Below, piece after piece: positions 7,276 to 14,996 of a DNA stretch of 23,975 nt. The stretch spans positions 1-23,975 of the forward strand of contig JAUVKC010000009.1 of the NCBI GenBank assembly GCA_030592165.1. Direction: 5' to 3'. This stretch comes from Candidatus Buchananbacteria bacterium (GTDB lineage: Bacteria > Patescibacteriota > Patescibacteriia > CAIXNZ01). A program made the position numbers and the translations under genes. Each line of letters begins with the position of its first letter. The first letter of the stretch is position 1. The notes beneath the pieces are model-generated. The model had not been told where the DNA came from. It saw only the letters and a program-made list of their open reading frames with translations, and searched no databases.

Positions 7276-8913
7276 ATGATATTATCAATCAAAAATAATC
7301 CGAAAAGTTACCTCAAAATATTGATTATCCTCGGAGTCATATTCTTTTTTATTTATTCATTTTTAAATTTTGGTAACTCTTTGTCACGATTCACTTGGCC
7401 AGATGAAACTGCTAATAATTTTTTTATCAGTAATTTTATTGAAAACAGTTCAATCAGGTCAGCTGAACCTTTAAATGAAATAGGAGGTAATCTGGTTAAA
7501 CCTCGTAGTTTTAATGTTTACGATAATAATTTAGTGCCAGGTTCATTTTTAGGGCTAATATTGATTTATGGTTTGATCGGTAAAATTATCGGAGTTTGGT
7601 TAGTCAAATTTTTAACCCCATTATTAGCAGTAATCGGAGTTATCTTTTTTTATAAACTTTTACTTAAAGTTTTCCAGCCAAATATTGCTTTTTTATCAGC
7701 TTTGTTTTTATTTATTAACCCTGCCTGGTGGTATTATGCTAATTTAATAATGTTACCAAATATCGCTTTTTTATGTTTTGTAATCGTTGGTATCTATTAT
7801 TTGCTTGAAACTAAAAAAGATAAATTATTTAATTGGCAATTAATCCTTGGTTCATCTTTTATTGCCTTAGCCCTGATAATCAGAACAAATGAATTTTTAT
7901 GGATTTTTGGTGTTTTAGCTTTGTTATTGCTTGTTTATCATAAAAAAATAAAATGGCAGCAAGTTTTGATTTTTATAATTATAAATATAATTGTTTTTTT
8001 GCCAATTTTATATTTAAACTATCAAACATATGGCAGTGCTTTATCTTTTGGTTATTTGCGACTAGACAGCGGGGCAGGGCTGTCTGATCAATTACCAACT
8101 GAATTCAAAACACAGGGTAAGTCATCAGTTTATAATATGATTAAATTCATAATTTTACCTTTTGGTTTTTCTCCCGGAAGTTTTGTCTCAAATTTTTATA
8201 ATTATTTTATTTATTTATTTTGGTGGATTTTCATCCCAATGATAATAGGACTTTTAAGTTTAATTAAAAATTTCCACAAACAAGCTAAGGGCGTTTATAT
8301 GTTAATCTTTCTGGCGGTTTCAGGCTTTTTAGTTATATATTATGGCAGTTGGGTATTTGCTGATATGATGACATTGCAATTAAATAGGATCGGTATTTCC
8401 TATGTTCGTTATTTTTTGCCAATGTATATATTAGCCATGCCGTTTGTGGCAATTTTTTACATTCACTTGATTGATTTGTTCAAGTCTAATAAATTCAAAA
8501 CCGCTTTGATTAGTTTTTTAGTACTAATGAATTTATTTTTCACAATAAATATATTATATGTTGATGGTCATGATAACTTGTCGGCTTTAAAAAATACTAT
8601 AAATTATTATAACCAAATACATGAACAGGTAATTCAGGCCACTGAAGAAAATGCAGTTATAATTTCTCAACGAAGTGATAAGATATTTTTCCCGCAAAGA
8701 AAAGTTATTAGCCGTTGGGAACCTGACGATATGAGATATTTCCAGTCTTTAATTAATAATCAAATACCTTTATATTATTATGCTTTTGAAGGTCAAAGTT
8801 ATTTAGAGGAATTTGCTGGTGATTTAATCAATTATGATTTGGAATTAATTGAAAAAAACGTGATCAATGAACAAGAAACATTTTATGAAATTAAACTATT
8901 TTTATATGAATAA
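7276..8913 (+). CDS. GT39/ArnT-like polytopic glycosyltransferase (GT-C)
   Basis: 545 residues, about a dozen membrane segments. After the first helix (about 14-31) the loop FTWPDETANNFF places D43-E44 where PMT/ArnT-type GT-C enzymes have their catalytic acidic residue, and the pattern of helices plus a soluble C-terminal domain of about 110 residues fits that class. Such enzymes move a sugar from a polyprenyl-phosphate donor to an acceptor on the outer face of the membrane. It is first in an operon with three further genes, each overlapping or nearly touching the next. The start is supported by a -10 element and a weak AAAGGT upstream. Substrates are not deducible. Confidence 0.85.
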   Translation: MILSIKNNPKSYLKILIILGVIFFFIYSFLNFGNSLSRFTWPDETANNFFISNFIENSSIRSAEPLNEIGGNLVKPRSFNVYDNNLVPGSFLGLILIYGLIGKIIGVWLVKFLTPLLAVIGVIFFYKLLLKVFQPNIAFLSALFLFINPAWWYYANLIMLPNIAFLCFVIVGIYYLLETKKDKLFNWQLILGSSFIALALIIRTNEFLWIFGVLALLLLVYHKKIKWQQVLIFIIINIIVFLPILYLNYQTYGSALSFGYLRLDSGAGLSDQLPTEFKTQGKSSVYNMIKFIILPFGFSPGSFVSNFYNYFIYLFWWIFIPMIIGLLSLIKNFHKQAKGVYMLIFLAVSGFLVIYYGSWVFADMMTLQLNRIGISYVRYFLPMYILAMPFVAIFYIHLIDLFKSNKFKTALISFLVLMNLFFTINILYVDGHDNLSALKNTINYYNQIHEQVIQATEENAVIISQRSDKIFFPQRKVISRWEPDDMRYFQSLINNQIPLYYYAFEGQSYLEEFAGDLINYDLELIEKNVINEQETFYEIKLFLYE

Positions 8914-10291
8914 AATGAAATTATATAGAATCATCCTGGTTGTGGTTGCTTTTTTAATAGTTACATTTTTAGTTGCAAAAGACTTAGCAGTATGTGGGAA
9001 TCTTTCGTTTGAGACGAATTTTAAAAGATTTACTCCTTTAATTTCAATATTAGTTCCTCAGGCAAGGGTAATGACTTACCAGTATACTTATATTGAACAA
9101 GAGCCGGTTTATTTTGATATTTTTATGCCAAGAGATTTTGCTAAAGCTACTCTTGAATTTGAATACCAAAATATTGATAATAAAATAATTGAAATAGGTG
9201 TTCAGACTAGTGAATCTAGTTTTGATCTTAGACCTTTAGAAAATCAATTGATCGATCGATTGACTTGGGATAAAATAGAAGAAAACGGTTTACTTTTATT
9301 ACAAAAAGAAAAACAATTTGAGTCTATTAAAAGTTTTTTAGATAATTTACCACCCATTTCAAAAATAGCTGCTTATAATTACGAGCTTGATTATGATTTT
9401 AAAATAAAAAATTATACCCCAGTAAATAAAATAACTGAATTAAATAATTCCCTGAAAGGGCCATACCAAATAATTACTTATATTGAAAATGAAGATTTGT
9501 ATTTTGAATTTGAAATAGAAAATCCTGTTTATGACATCACCCCTGACTCCGCCACTCTATATGTTTTTGATATACATGATAATATTGTGGAAAGCTTTTA
9601 TCCTGAAGGAAATAAAATAACTGCAGAATTAAAAAATCTCCCAAATGGTGTTTATAATCTTAGTTTGAATTTTTTTGATGATGTTTATACAAATAAAATA
9701 AAAACTAAACAGCAAAAAATTTCATTTTTTAATAATATTAATTTAGTAGATAAGGCGGATTTAATTACTGATAGTCTTGATCTGACATTTATTGCTTATA
9801 TGAATGATGGTTTACAAACAATAAGGATCAATGATGAAAACTTGGTTATTAATGAGATCTGGCAACAGTATGGGAGAAATTTAGACGGTGGGATTAATAC
9901 TATAAAAACCTCAAAAGGACAATTATCAGTAACAGGTGACGCTATGTTTTCCTTTTCTCAGGAACAATTTTTTAATCCATTCATTAAACGTCTAGGTCAA
10001 AATACGAATTTAAACAGAGAGGGCATAGAGTTTATTATCAGTAAATATGATTTGCCAATTATTAATAATGATACTAAAATAAATAAAGTAGAGTTTGATT
10101 TGAGTAATGCCTATGTCGTTGATAGTAAGTTGCGTTTTGTGATTTCTGTACCTGGACTTATGGAATCAGCCAAAGGTGTTGTCATTAAGAATTTAAAAGT
10201 AAATTTAGCCAGAGATTCAATTTTTGATGAGGGTATTAAACAAAATATTTTTAATTATTTAAAACATTTTTACAAAAATGAAATTAGATAA
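8906..10291 (+). CDS. single-pass membrane protein of unknown function
   Basis: 461 residues from the ATG at 8906, which overlaps the stop of the GT-C gene by 8 bases; a second in-frame ATG at 8915 would give 458. An upstream in-frame ATG at 8867 lies deep in the preceding gene and is unlikely. One N-terminal membrane helix (about 7-24, an uncleaved anchor by appearance) is followed by a largely beta-type extracytoplasmic region with segments such as SATLYVFDIHDNI and LPNGVYNLSLNFF, suggestive of immunoglobulin-like folds. I do not recognise the family. Its tight coupling to a GT-C enzyme and to the small membrane protein downstream suggests they work together in the envelope. Confidence 0.8.
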   Translation: MNKMKLYRIILVVVAFLIVTFLVAKDLAVCGNLSFETNFKRFTPLISILVPQARVMTYQYTYIEQEPVYFDIFMPRDFAKATLEFEYQNIDNKIIEIGVQTSESSFDLRPLENQLIDRLTWDKIEENGLLLLQKEKQFESIKSFLDNLPPISKIAAYNYELDYDFKIKNYTPVNKITELNNSLKGPYQIITYIENEDLYFEFEIENPVYDITPDSATLYVFDIHDNIVESFYPEGNKITAELKNLPNGVYNLSLNFFDDVYTNKIKTKQQKISFFNNINLVDKADLITDSLDLTFIAYMNDGLQTIRINDENLVINEIWQQYGRNLDGGINTIKTSKGQLSVTGDAMFSFSQEQFFNPFIKRLGQNTNLNREGIEFIISKYDLPIINNDTKINKVEFDLSNAYVVDSKLRFVISVPGLMESAKGVVIKNLKVNLARDSIFDEGIKQNIFNYLKHFYKNEIR

Positions 10292-10646
10292 AAAATTCAT
10301 AATAACAATTAGCCGAGATATATTTATTGTTTTATTTATCCTATTTATTGTGTTTTCATTTATGGAGTTATTGAAACCTCGTATTGTCCTTAATTACATA
10401 AATTTAGATCTATATTTATTTGCCCTGATAATTTTGGGAGCCATGGTGATTTCATATTCACCTTTAGAAAAAAAAGAAATTACAATTAATAATAAATTAA
10501 ATTTGTTTTTGATTGGATTATCAATAGTAATCGGTATCCTAGTAACTTTTTTGGTCTGGACAATTGGCTTAATAAGTATTTTAATAGGAATAATCAGTGC
10601 TATTATTAATTATTTAATGATTAATTTAATTTTGAAAGGAAGATAA
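10278..10646 (+). CDS. small four-helix membrane protein
   Basis: 122 residues, mostly hydrophobic, with about four membrane segments (roughly 14-32, 42-59, 72-92 and 95-118) and a basic N-terminus MKLDKKF. The start overlaps the end of the previous gene by 14 bases, and the stop is one base before the RmlC-like start, so it is part of the same message. I see no catalytic motif. The family is unrecognised; a subunit or partner of the neighbouring GT-C enzyme is possible but is only context-based. Confidence 0.78.
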   Translation: MKLDKKFIITISRDIFIVLFILFIVFSFMELLKPRIVLNYINLDLYLFALIILGAMVISYSPLEKKEITINNKLNLFLIGLSIVIGILVTFLVWTIGLISILIGIISAIINYLMINLILKGR

Positions 10647-10647
10647 T

Positions 10648-11100
10648 ATGATCAAAGGAGTAATAATAAAAAAATTAGAAAAATTTGAGGATGAAAGGGG
10701 TTGGTTAACAGAAGTTTATCGTAATGATGAAAATAATTACCAACCAGTGATGAGTTACATTTCAGTTACAAAACCAGGAGTGAGCCGTGGGCCTCATGAA
10801 CACGTTGAACAATCAGATTTTTTTGTCTTTGTTGGTCCTGGTACATTTATGCTTTTCCTCTGGGATAATCGTGAGGATTCTCCGACTTTTGGTGAAGAAC
10901 AAAAGCTTGAAGTTGGCGAGAAATATCCAGTCACCGTCATAGTCCCTCCCGGAGTAGTTCATGGGTATAAATGTATTTATGACAAACCAGCCTGGTCAAT
11001 AAATTTACCAGATAAACTTTACAAAGGAGAATTTAAAAAAGATGAAATTGACGAAATCCGTCATGAAAGCGACCCAAATTCACCTTATAAAATTGATTAA
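10648..11100 (+). CDS. dTDP-4-dehydrorhamnose 3,5-epimerase-like cupin (RmlC-like)
   Basis: 150 residues of the RmlC cupin family, which epimerises dTDP-4-keto-6-deoxyglucose at C3 and C5 to the L-rhamno form. RGPHEH corresponds to the RGLH catalytic His segment, WDNREDSPTFGEE to the family DLRxxSPTFG strand, and VIVPPGVVHGYKC to the PxGxxHGF segment. It is shorter than the usual 180 or so residues. Where RmlC normally has the general-acid Tyr I read WSINLPDKLY, so the catalytic Tyr may be shifted or absent. It has one of the better ribosome-binding sites in the window (AAGGAAG, 6 bases before the ATG). RmlA, RmlB and RmlD are all encoded further downstream, which supports the pathway role. 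Confidence 0.85.
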   Translation: MIKGVIIKKLEKFEDERGWLTEVYRNDENNYQPVMSYISVTKPGVSRGPHEHVEQSDFFVFVGPGTFMLFLWDNREDSPTFGEEQKLEVGEKYPVTVIVPPGVVHGYKCIYDKPAWSINLPDKLYKGEFKKDEIDEIRHESDPNSPYKID

Positions 11101-11115
11101 ATTATTCACAGCCCC

Positions 11116-11145
11116 TGTAGGTGAAACGTCGGCGTTTGACCTACA
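11116..11145. repeat. REP-like hairpin upstream of the transposase remnant
   Basis: Inverted repeat TGTAGGTGAAACG/CGTTTGACCTACA with one mismatch and a four-base loop (TCGG), preceded by CCCC. It sits 37 bases before the RAYT-like remnant, as REP elements often do. It is also the only structure in the 81-base gap after the RmlC-like gene and has no T-run for termination. Confidence 0.7.
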
Positions 11146-11181
11146 AACGTTTTTAAAAGTGGATTTGAAAACAAAAATAAA

Positions 11182-11848
11182 ATGAAATTACATAAAAATT
11201 CACTAAAACGAATTTATTTTCCCGGTGCAATATATTATATTGTAATAAAAACAAAAAATAATTATCCTTATTTTAAGGAATCGATTTTTTGTGATTCTTT
11301 TATTGAAGATTTGAAAATTTGTAAGGAATTAAAGAATTTTAAATTATATGCCTTTTCAATTATTTATGACCATATTAATTTAATAATTGAGCCAAATGAT
11401 CAATATGATATTTCGCAGATAATAAAATCTTTAAAGCGAAATATTTCACGAAACAATAATATTATAATGGAATATAAATCAAGCTTTTTCGCTCCCCACG
11501 TAACAGTAGGCGAGACAAGCTTGTCTCGCCTACTGTTACGTGGGGGGAGGGTTTTGAAAAATATTGGGTCTAATAATAAAGATAAAAAATACCCTCTTAA
11601 AAATATTAATGAGTTAAAAAAACTTTTTTTTAATAAATTTTACGACAAAAATCCGTACAAAATTTCAATGGCAAAAATCGTTCTACGATCATTACATCCG
11701 CTTTCATGATAATCATTTGAAAAAGCAAAAAGACTGGGATTATCATTATGAGTATACAATCTATAATTATTTAAAACATGGCTTGCCTGACGATTGGGCA
11801 TATACAAGCTTAAAATATTCAAAATTAATCGATAATTTTAAAATATAA
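11182..11848 (+). pseudogene. Y1/RAYT-type (IS200-like) transposase, frameshifted
   Basis: The first frame (11182-11709) starts RIYFPGAIYYIVIKTKNNYP and KLYAFSIIYDHINLIIEPND, matching the opening of REP-associated tyrosine transposases. The C-terminal family signature FQWQKSFYDHYIRFHDNHLK and YNYLKHGLPDDWAYTS is present but in the next frame (from 11663 to the TAA at 11846-11848), so a frameshift lies roughly at 11600-11660. The metal-binding HUH motif reads HIN: the second His is Asn. Both lesions argue for an inactive copy. A perfect 52-base palindrome (11494-11545) sits in frame in the middle. Such enzymes mobilise REP hairpins by single-strand chemistry. Confidence 0.85.
11494..11545. repeat. 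perfect 52-base palindrome inside the transposase remnant
   Basis: Arms of 26 bases with no loop and no mismatch, centred on AAGCTT (11517-11522); the left arm begins CCCCACGTAACAGTAGGCG. It is translated in frame (HVTVGETSLSRLLL) without adding a stop. There is no T-tract, so it is not a terminator. Its core GTAGG...CCTAC is shared with the hairpins at 11116 and 18329. Confidence 0.95.
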
Positions 11849-11873
11849 CTCTATAACTATTTACCACACCCAT

Positions 11874-12293
11874 ATGCCAAACAATGACTGCCTATTTTGC
11901 CAAATCGTAGCAGGTGAAATACCTTCAAATAAAATTTACGAAACAGATAATGTCATAGCGTTTCTTGATATAAATCCAGTAAATCCTGGACATACTTTGG
12001 TTGTACCAAAAAAGCATTCTGAAAACATGCTTGATGCTGATGACGCTGTTTTGCAAGAAATGATCGTGGTTACTAAAAAAGTATCTCAGGCAATTTTAGA
12101 AAATTTTACTGAATATAATGCTTTTAATCTAGAATTAAATAATGGACAAATTGCTGGACAAGTAATACCACATTTACATTGGCATATTATTCCAAGAACT
12201 GAAGACGATGGTTTGAAACATTGGCCAGGTAAATCATATCAAGGTGATGAAGCAAGAATTGTTCAAGAGAAATTAAAAAATGCTTTGAAATAG
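11874..12293 (+). CDS. HIT-family nucleotide hydrolase/transferase (HINT-like)
   Basis: 139 residues. The histidine triad HLHWH (H100, H102, H104) near the C-terminus, the CLFC zinc-type pair (C6, C9), and the motifs EIPSNKIYETDNVIAFLDI and PGHTLVVPKKH are typical of HINT/Hit proteins, which hydrolyse nucleoside phosphoramidates or related adenylates in the cytoplasm. The length is normal. No Shine-Dalgarno is present; a TATAAC-rich leader (11849-11873) precedes the ATG. It heads a group of small genes on the same strand. Confidence 0.95.
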   Translation: MPNNDCLFCQIVAGEIPSNKIYETDNVIAFLDINPVNPGHTLVVPKKHSENMLDADDAVLQEMIVVTKKVSQAILENFTEYNAFNLELNNGQIAGQVIPHLHWHIIPRTEDDGLKHWPGKSYQGDEARIVQEKLKNALK

Positions 12294-12305
12294 CAGGTGA
12301 ATATT

Positions 12306-12361
12306 AAATGTCAAATAACTAATGACTAATCAATGTGAAATTAATTAATGACCAATGAATA
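12306..12361 (+). repeat. 7-base-period leader array before the four-helix-bundle gene
   Basis: Degenerate heptamers in one phase (AAATGTC at 12306, AAATAAC at 12313, TAATGAC at 12320, and AATGACC/AATGAAT near 12347-12360) continue into the start codon region. Nothing else is apparent in the gap after the HIT gene. Confidence 0.55.
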
Positions 12362-12732
12362 TGGGGGAATGTGTATATAAATTTGATTTAGAAGAAAGAA
12401 CTTCAAAGTTTGGAGAGGAAGTGTTGCGTTTTTGCAAAACATTATCTGAATCAACAATTTCTAGGCCTCTTATTCATCAGTTAGTAAAAAGTTCTACAAG
12501 CATTGGAGCGAATTATATGGAGGCTGATTGCGCTGAATCCAAGAAAGATTTTAGACATAAAATAAGTATTTGTAAAAAAGAATCAAAAGAAACAATGTAT
12601 TGGTTCAGAATGATTATTGAAATAGCACCTAGTGATAAAATTGAAGAATGTAAAAAATTCAAACAAGAAGCAAAAGAATTAACACTAATTTTTTCAAAAA
12701 TAATTCATTCATGCGATAAAGGAAAAGATTAA
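12355..12732 (+). CDS. four-helix bundle protein (S23/23S rRNA-intervening-sequence family)
   Basis: 125 residues, all-helical. It matches the four-helix-bundle family first seen in 23S rRNA intervening sequences: KFDLEERTSKFGEEVLRFC, then QLVKSSTSIGANYMEADCAE and FRHKISICKKESKETMYWFR. These proteins form pentameric bundles; their cellular role is not established. There is no rRNA here, so the intervening-sequence association is not relevant to this copy. The start may be 12355 or the ATG at 12361 (MGECVYKF). No Shine-Dalgarno; the leader is a 7-base-period array. Confidence 0.93.
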   Translation: MNMGECVYKFDLEERTSKFGEEVLRFCKTLSESTISRPLIHQLVKSSTSIGANYMEADCAESKKDFRHKISICKKESKETMYWFRMIIEIAPSDKIEECKKFKQEAKELTLIFSKIIHSCDKGKD

Positions 12733-12796
12733 AATTAATACATTTAAGAATTTGTCATTGATTAGAAATTTTAAATTAGTAATTAGTCATTTTTTT
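12733..12796 (+). repeat. AT-rich leader with ATTAGT(C/A) heptamers
   Basis: Contains AATTAGT twice in tandem (12774-12787), preceded by TTTGTCATTGATT. The same words occur at 45-104, upstream of the first repeat. It ends at the ArfB-like start at 12797. This favours 12797 over the longer frame that would translate the leader. Confidence 0.5.
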
Positions 12797-13195
12797 ATGA
12801 TAACAATTCCTGAAAACGAAATAACCATTACTTTTTCCCGATCAGGAGGGAAGGGAGGACAAAATGTCAATAAAGTAGAAACAAAAGCTACTTTGCATTG
12901 GGATGTTTATAATTCTCAAATTTTTACCCCAGAAGAAAAATACAAGATTTTACACGAGTTGCATAATAGAATTACAGAAAAGGGTGATTTGGTGCTCTGG
13001 TCGCAATCTGAACGCTCTCAGGTTCGAAATAAAGACAAAGTAATCGAGAGATTAAATATGATGGTTAATAAAGTTTTAATTCCCCAGAAAAAAAGAATTC
13101 CAACCAAACCAAGTAAAGCAGCAAAGGAAAAAAGGATCAAAAAGAAAAAACAAACTTCACAAAAAAAACAATTAAGAAAGAAAATTAAATGGTAA
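12797..13195 (+). CDS. ArfB/YaeJ-like peptidyl-tRNA hydrolase (GGQ release-factor homologue)
   Basis: 132 residues from MITIPENEITITF. SRSGGKGGQNVNKVETK contains the GGQ catalytic tripeptide (residues about 20-22), and LVLWSQSERSQVRNKDKVIER is the following conserved segment. Codon-recognition domains of full release factors are absent, and the C-terminus is a long Lys/Arg tail (KRIKKKKQTSQKK), which in ArfB enters the empty mRNA channel of stalled ribosomes. The role is therefore probably rescue of non-stop ribosomes by hydrolysing peptidyl-tRNA. I chose 12797 because earlier in-frame codons lie in a repetitive leader and encode no family sequence. It overlaps the next gene by 7 bases. Confidence 0.92.
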   Translation: MITIPENEITITFSRSGGKGGQNVNKVETKATLHWDVYNSQIFTPEEKYKILHELHNRITEKGDLVLWSQSERSQVRNKDKVIERLNMMVNKVLIPQKKRIPTKPSKAAKEKRIKKKKQTSQKKQLRKKIKW

Positions 13196-13647
13196 TCACG
13201 ATTTGTTCAACAATTAAATTTTACGATAATATTTTAGCAGTAAAAAAGCAACTTGAAGAAATGGGGCATGAAGTTTTAATCCCGCCACATGAAGTTAAGA
13301 ATGAGGCTGGTGATTTGATTTCTGTTAAAGAATATTATGATTTAAGACAAAAGATGATGAAAGAGAGTGGGCAGGAACATGACTGGATTTGGCAGAGAAA
13401 AAAAGAAGCCATGGAATGGCATTTTGAAAAAGTTTCTCAGGCTGATGTTGTTTTAATTCTAAATTATGAGAAAAATAGTATTGCTAATTATATTGGAGGT
13501 AATACTTTCTTGGAAATGGGAGTAGCTATGTGGTTGAATAAGCCGATTTATTTAATTAATCCAATACCAATTGATTTGAGCTACACAGAAGAAATTAGAG
13601 GTATGCACCCAATTGTTATTGATGGTGATTTGAGTTTGATTAGGTGA
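13189..13647 (+). CDS. nucleoside 2-deoxyribosyltransferase-like protein
   Basis: 152 residues with a flavodoxin-like pattern: an N-terminal strand ITICSTIKFYDN, helix VKKQLEEMGHEV, strand VVLILNY, and the segment YIGGNTFLEMGVAMWLNKPI. The GGNTFLEMG part resembles the loop with the catalytic Glu in nucleoside 2-deoxyribosyltransferase-like proteins, which act on N-glycosidic bonds of nucleosides or nucleotides. Activity on any particular substrate is uncertain. The start overlaps the ArfB-like stop region by 7 bases, so the two are likely coupled. It ends with TGA, supporting the standard code. Confidence 0.75.
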   Translation: MVITICSTIKFYDNILAVKKQLEEMGHEVLIPPHEVKNEAGDLISVKEYYDLRQKMMKESGQEHDWIWQRKKEAMEWHFEKVSQADVVLILNYEKNSIANYIGGNTFLEMGVAMWLNKPIYLINPIPIDLSYTEEIRGMHPIVIDGDLSLIR

Positions 13648-13693
13648 GGGGGTTGTTTATTGTCTTTGGCGAGTGGTTACGTAATTAGGTTAT

Positions 13694-13781
13694 GGGGCTT
13701 AAAGAGATTCTTCGATTTTGATATTTTGGGGTAACGGCTTTATTAAATAATGGCTCTGAATGACAATGGGCGAGGGGGCTA
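13694..13781. repeat. degenerate GTCATTC/GAATCTC element in the intergenic region
   Basis: On the minus strand it reads ATTGTCATTCAGAGCC, then GAAGAATCTCTTTAAG, the word pair also found at 6789 and, more diverged, at 4277 and 23845. GGGGCTTAAA (13694) and GGGGCTAAA (13775) flank it and could be a relic of target duplication. Together with a possible ORF relic (13779-13880) and a promoter (13904-13932), this accounts for most of the 344-base gap 13648-13991. Confidence 0.4.
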
Positions 13782-13880
13782 AACAAAGGTTTTTGCGATC
13801 CATTGACCAACAAAATTAACAATAATAATTACAACAATTGCAATTAATGTATGTTCAGCTATAACTTTCCAAGGCTGAAA
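13779..13880 (-). pseudogene. possible relic of a small membrane peptide gene
   Basis: On the minus strand an open stretch of 33 codons reads FQPWKVIAEHTLIAIVVIII followed by VNFVGQWIAKTFV and a TAG (13781-13779). It has the form of a single membrane helix with a polar N-terminal flank. An in-frame TAA lies two codons before the first residue and no start codon is present, so if it was a gene it is truncated or frameshifted. Could be chance. Confidence 0.25.
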
Positions 13881-13903
13881 TTTTTATTTTTTAGCAAGGT
13901 AAA

Positions 13904-13932
13904 TTGAATTTAGTTATTATTTATGTTAAATT
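13904..13932 (+). promoter_or_regulatory. promoter upstream of rmlB
   Basis: -35 TTGAAT (13904-13909), 17-base spacer, extended -10 TGTTAAATT (hexamer 13927-13932). This implies a 5' leader of about 53 bases ending in TATAACT/TTAACTT units just before the rmlB ATG. Confidence 0.5.
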
Positions 13933-13991
13933 ATATTTATATTGTTGTCTATGGTGGCAACCTACTATAACTTTTAACTTTATAACTCTTT

Positions 13992-14996
13992 ATGAAATTA
14001 TTAATCACAGGTGGCGCCGGTTTTATCGGCTCAAACTTTATCCATTATTGGTTAAAAAAATATCCAGATGATCAAATTACAAATTTGGATTCTTTAACTT
14101 ACGCAGGAAATTTAGAAAATTTAAAAGAGCATGAAAATGATTCTAATTATAAATTTATTAAAGGTGATATTTGTGATCCTGAGGTAGTGAATGATTTAGT
14201 TAGGGATTGTGATCTTATTGTCCACTTTGCAGCTGAAACTCATGTTGATAGGTCAGTAATGGGGAGTCGTGATTTTATTAGGACAAATGTTGAGGGGACA
14301 ATGGTTTTATTGGAGGCTGCCAAAAATAATAATAAAAAAATTCATCATGTTTCAACAGATGAGGTTTTTGGTGATTTGAATTTTGAAGGTAAGTCGTTTA
14401 CCGAGAAAACAGCTTATAACCCTCGCAACCCTTATAGCGCTTCAAAAGCAGCAGCAGATCACTTAGTAAGAGCATATTATCATACTCATGGCTTGCCAAT
14501 TACTATTTCTAATTGCTCAAATAATTATGGGCCTTATCATTTCCCTGAAAAAATGATTCCATTATTTATTACAAATTTGTTAGAAAATAAAAAGGTGCCT
14601 ATTTATGGTGAGGGCAAAAATATCCGAGACTGGATTCATGTTGATGATCATGCCAGAGGAATAGATTTCATTATTCAAAAAGGTCAGGTAGGTCAAACAT
14701 ATTGCTTGGGCGGGGATAGTGAAATAACAAACATTGATTTAACCAAAAAAATATTAAAAATAATGGGTAAAGATGAAGATATGATTGAATATGTCAAAGA
14801 TCGCCCAGGACATGATTTGCGTTACGCTATAGATTTTTCAAAAGCTAAAAAAGAATTAGGTTGGAATCCGAAAATTAGTTTAGATGAAGGTTTGAAACAA
14901 ACAATTGAATGGTATGAGAATAATCAGGAATGGTGGAAAAATATTAAATCAGGTGAGTATCAGGATTATTACAAAAAACAATACGGGAACAATTAG
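13992..14996 (+). CDS. rmlB: dTDP-glucose 4,6-dehydratase
   Basis: 334 residues, an extended short-chain dehydrogenase. It converts dTDP-glucose to dTDP-4-keto-6-deoxyglucose with bound NAD, the second step of dTDP-L-rhamnose synthesis. The NAD loop GGAGFIGSN (7-15), HFAAETHVDRS, the catalytic STDEVFGD segment (T122, D123, E124) and YSASK (Y148, K152) are all intact, as are NCSNNYGPYHFPEK and GEGKNIRDWIHVDDH. Length matches the family. RmlD and RmlA lie 1.7-3.6 kb downstream on the same strand, separated by three unrelated genes. There is no Shine-Dalgarno; the AT-rich leader ends at the ATG. The final codon and stop lie in a heptamer array. Confidence 0.96.
   Translation: MKLLITGGAGFIGSNFIHYWLKKYPDDQITNLDSLTYAGNLENLKEHENDSNYKFIKGDICDPEVVNDLVRDCDLIVHFAAETHVDRSVMGSRDFIRTNVEGTMVLLEAAKNNNKKIHHVSTDEVFGDLNFEGKSFTEKTAYNPRNPYSASKAAADHLVRAYYHTHGLPITISNCSNNYGPYHFPEKMIPLFITNLLENKKVPIYGEGKNIRDWIHVDDHARGIDFIIQKGQVGQTYCLGGDSEITNIDLTKKILKIMGKDEDMIEYVKDRPGHDLRYAIDFSKAKKELGWNPKISLDEGLKQTIEWYENNQEWWKNIKSGEYQDYYKKQYGNN

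Noticed and set aside
11494..11545. 52-base palindrome considered as a terminator
   Set aside because: It has no T-run on either side and lies within a reading frame.
12797..13195. GGQ protein considered as a full peptide-chain release factor (PrfA/PrfB)
   Set aside because: It has 132 residues, lacks the stop-codon recognition domain and has the basic tail of ArfB-type rescue factors.
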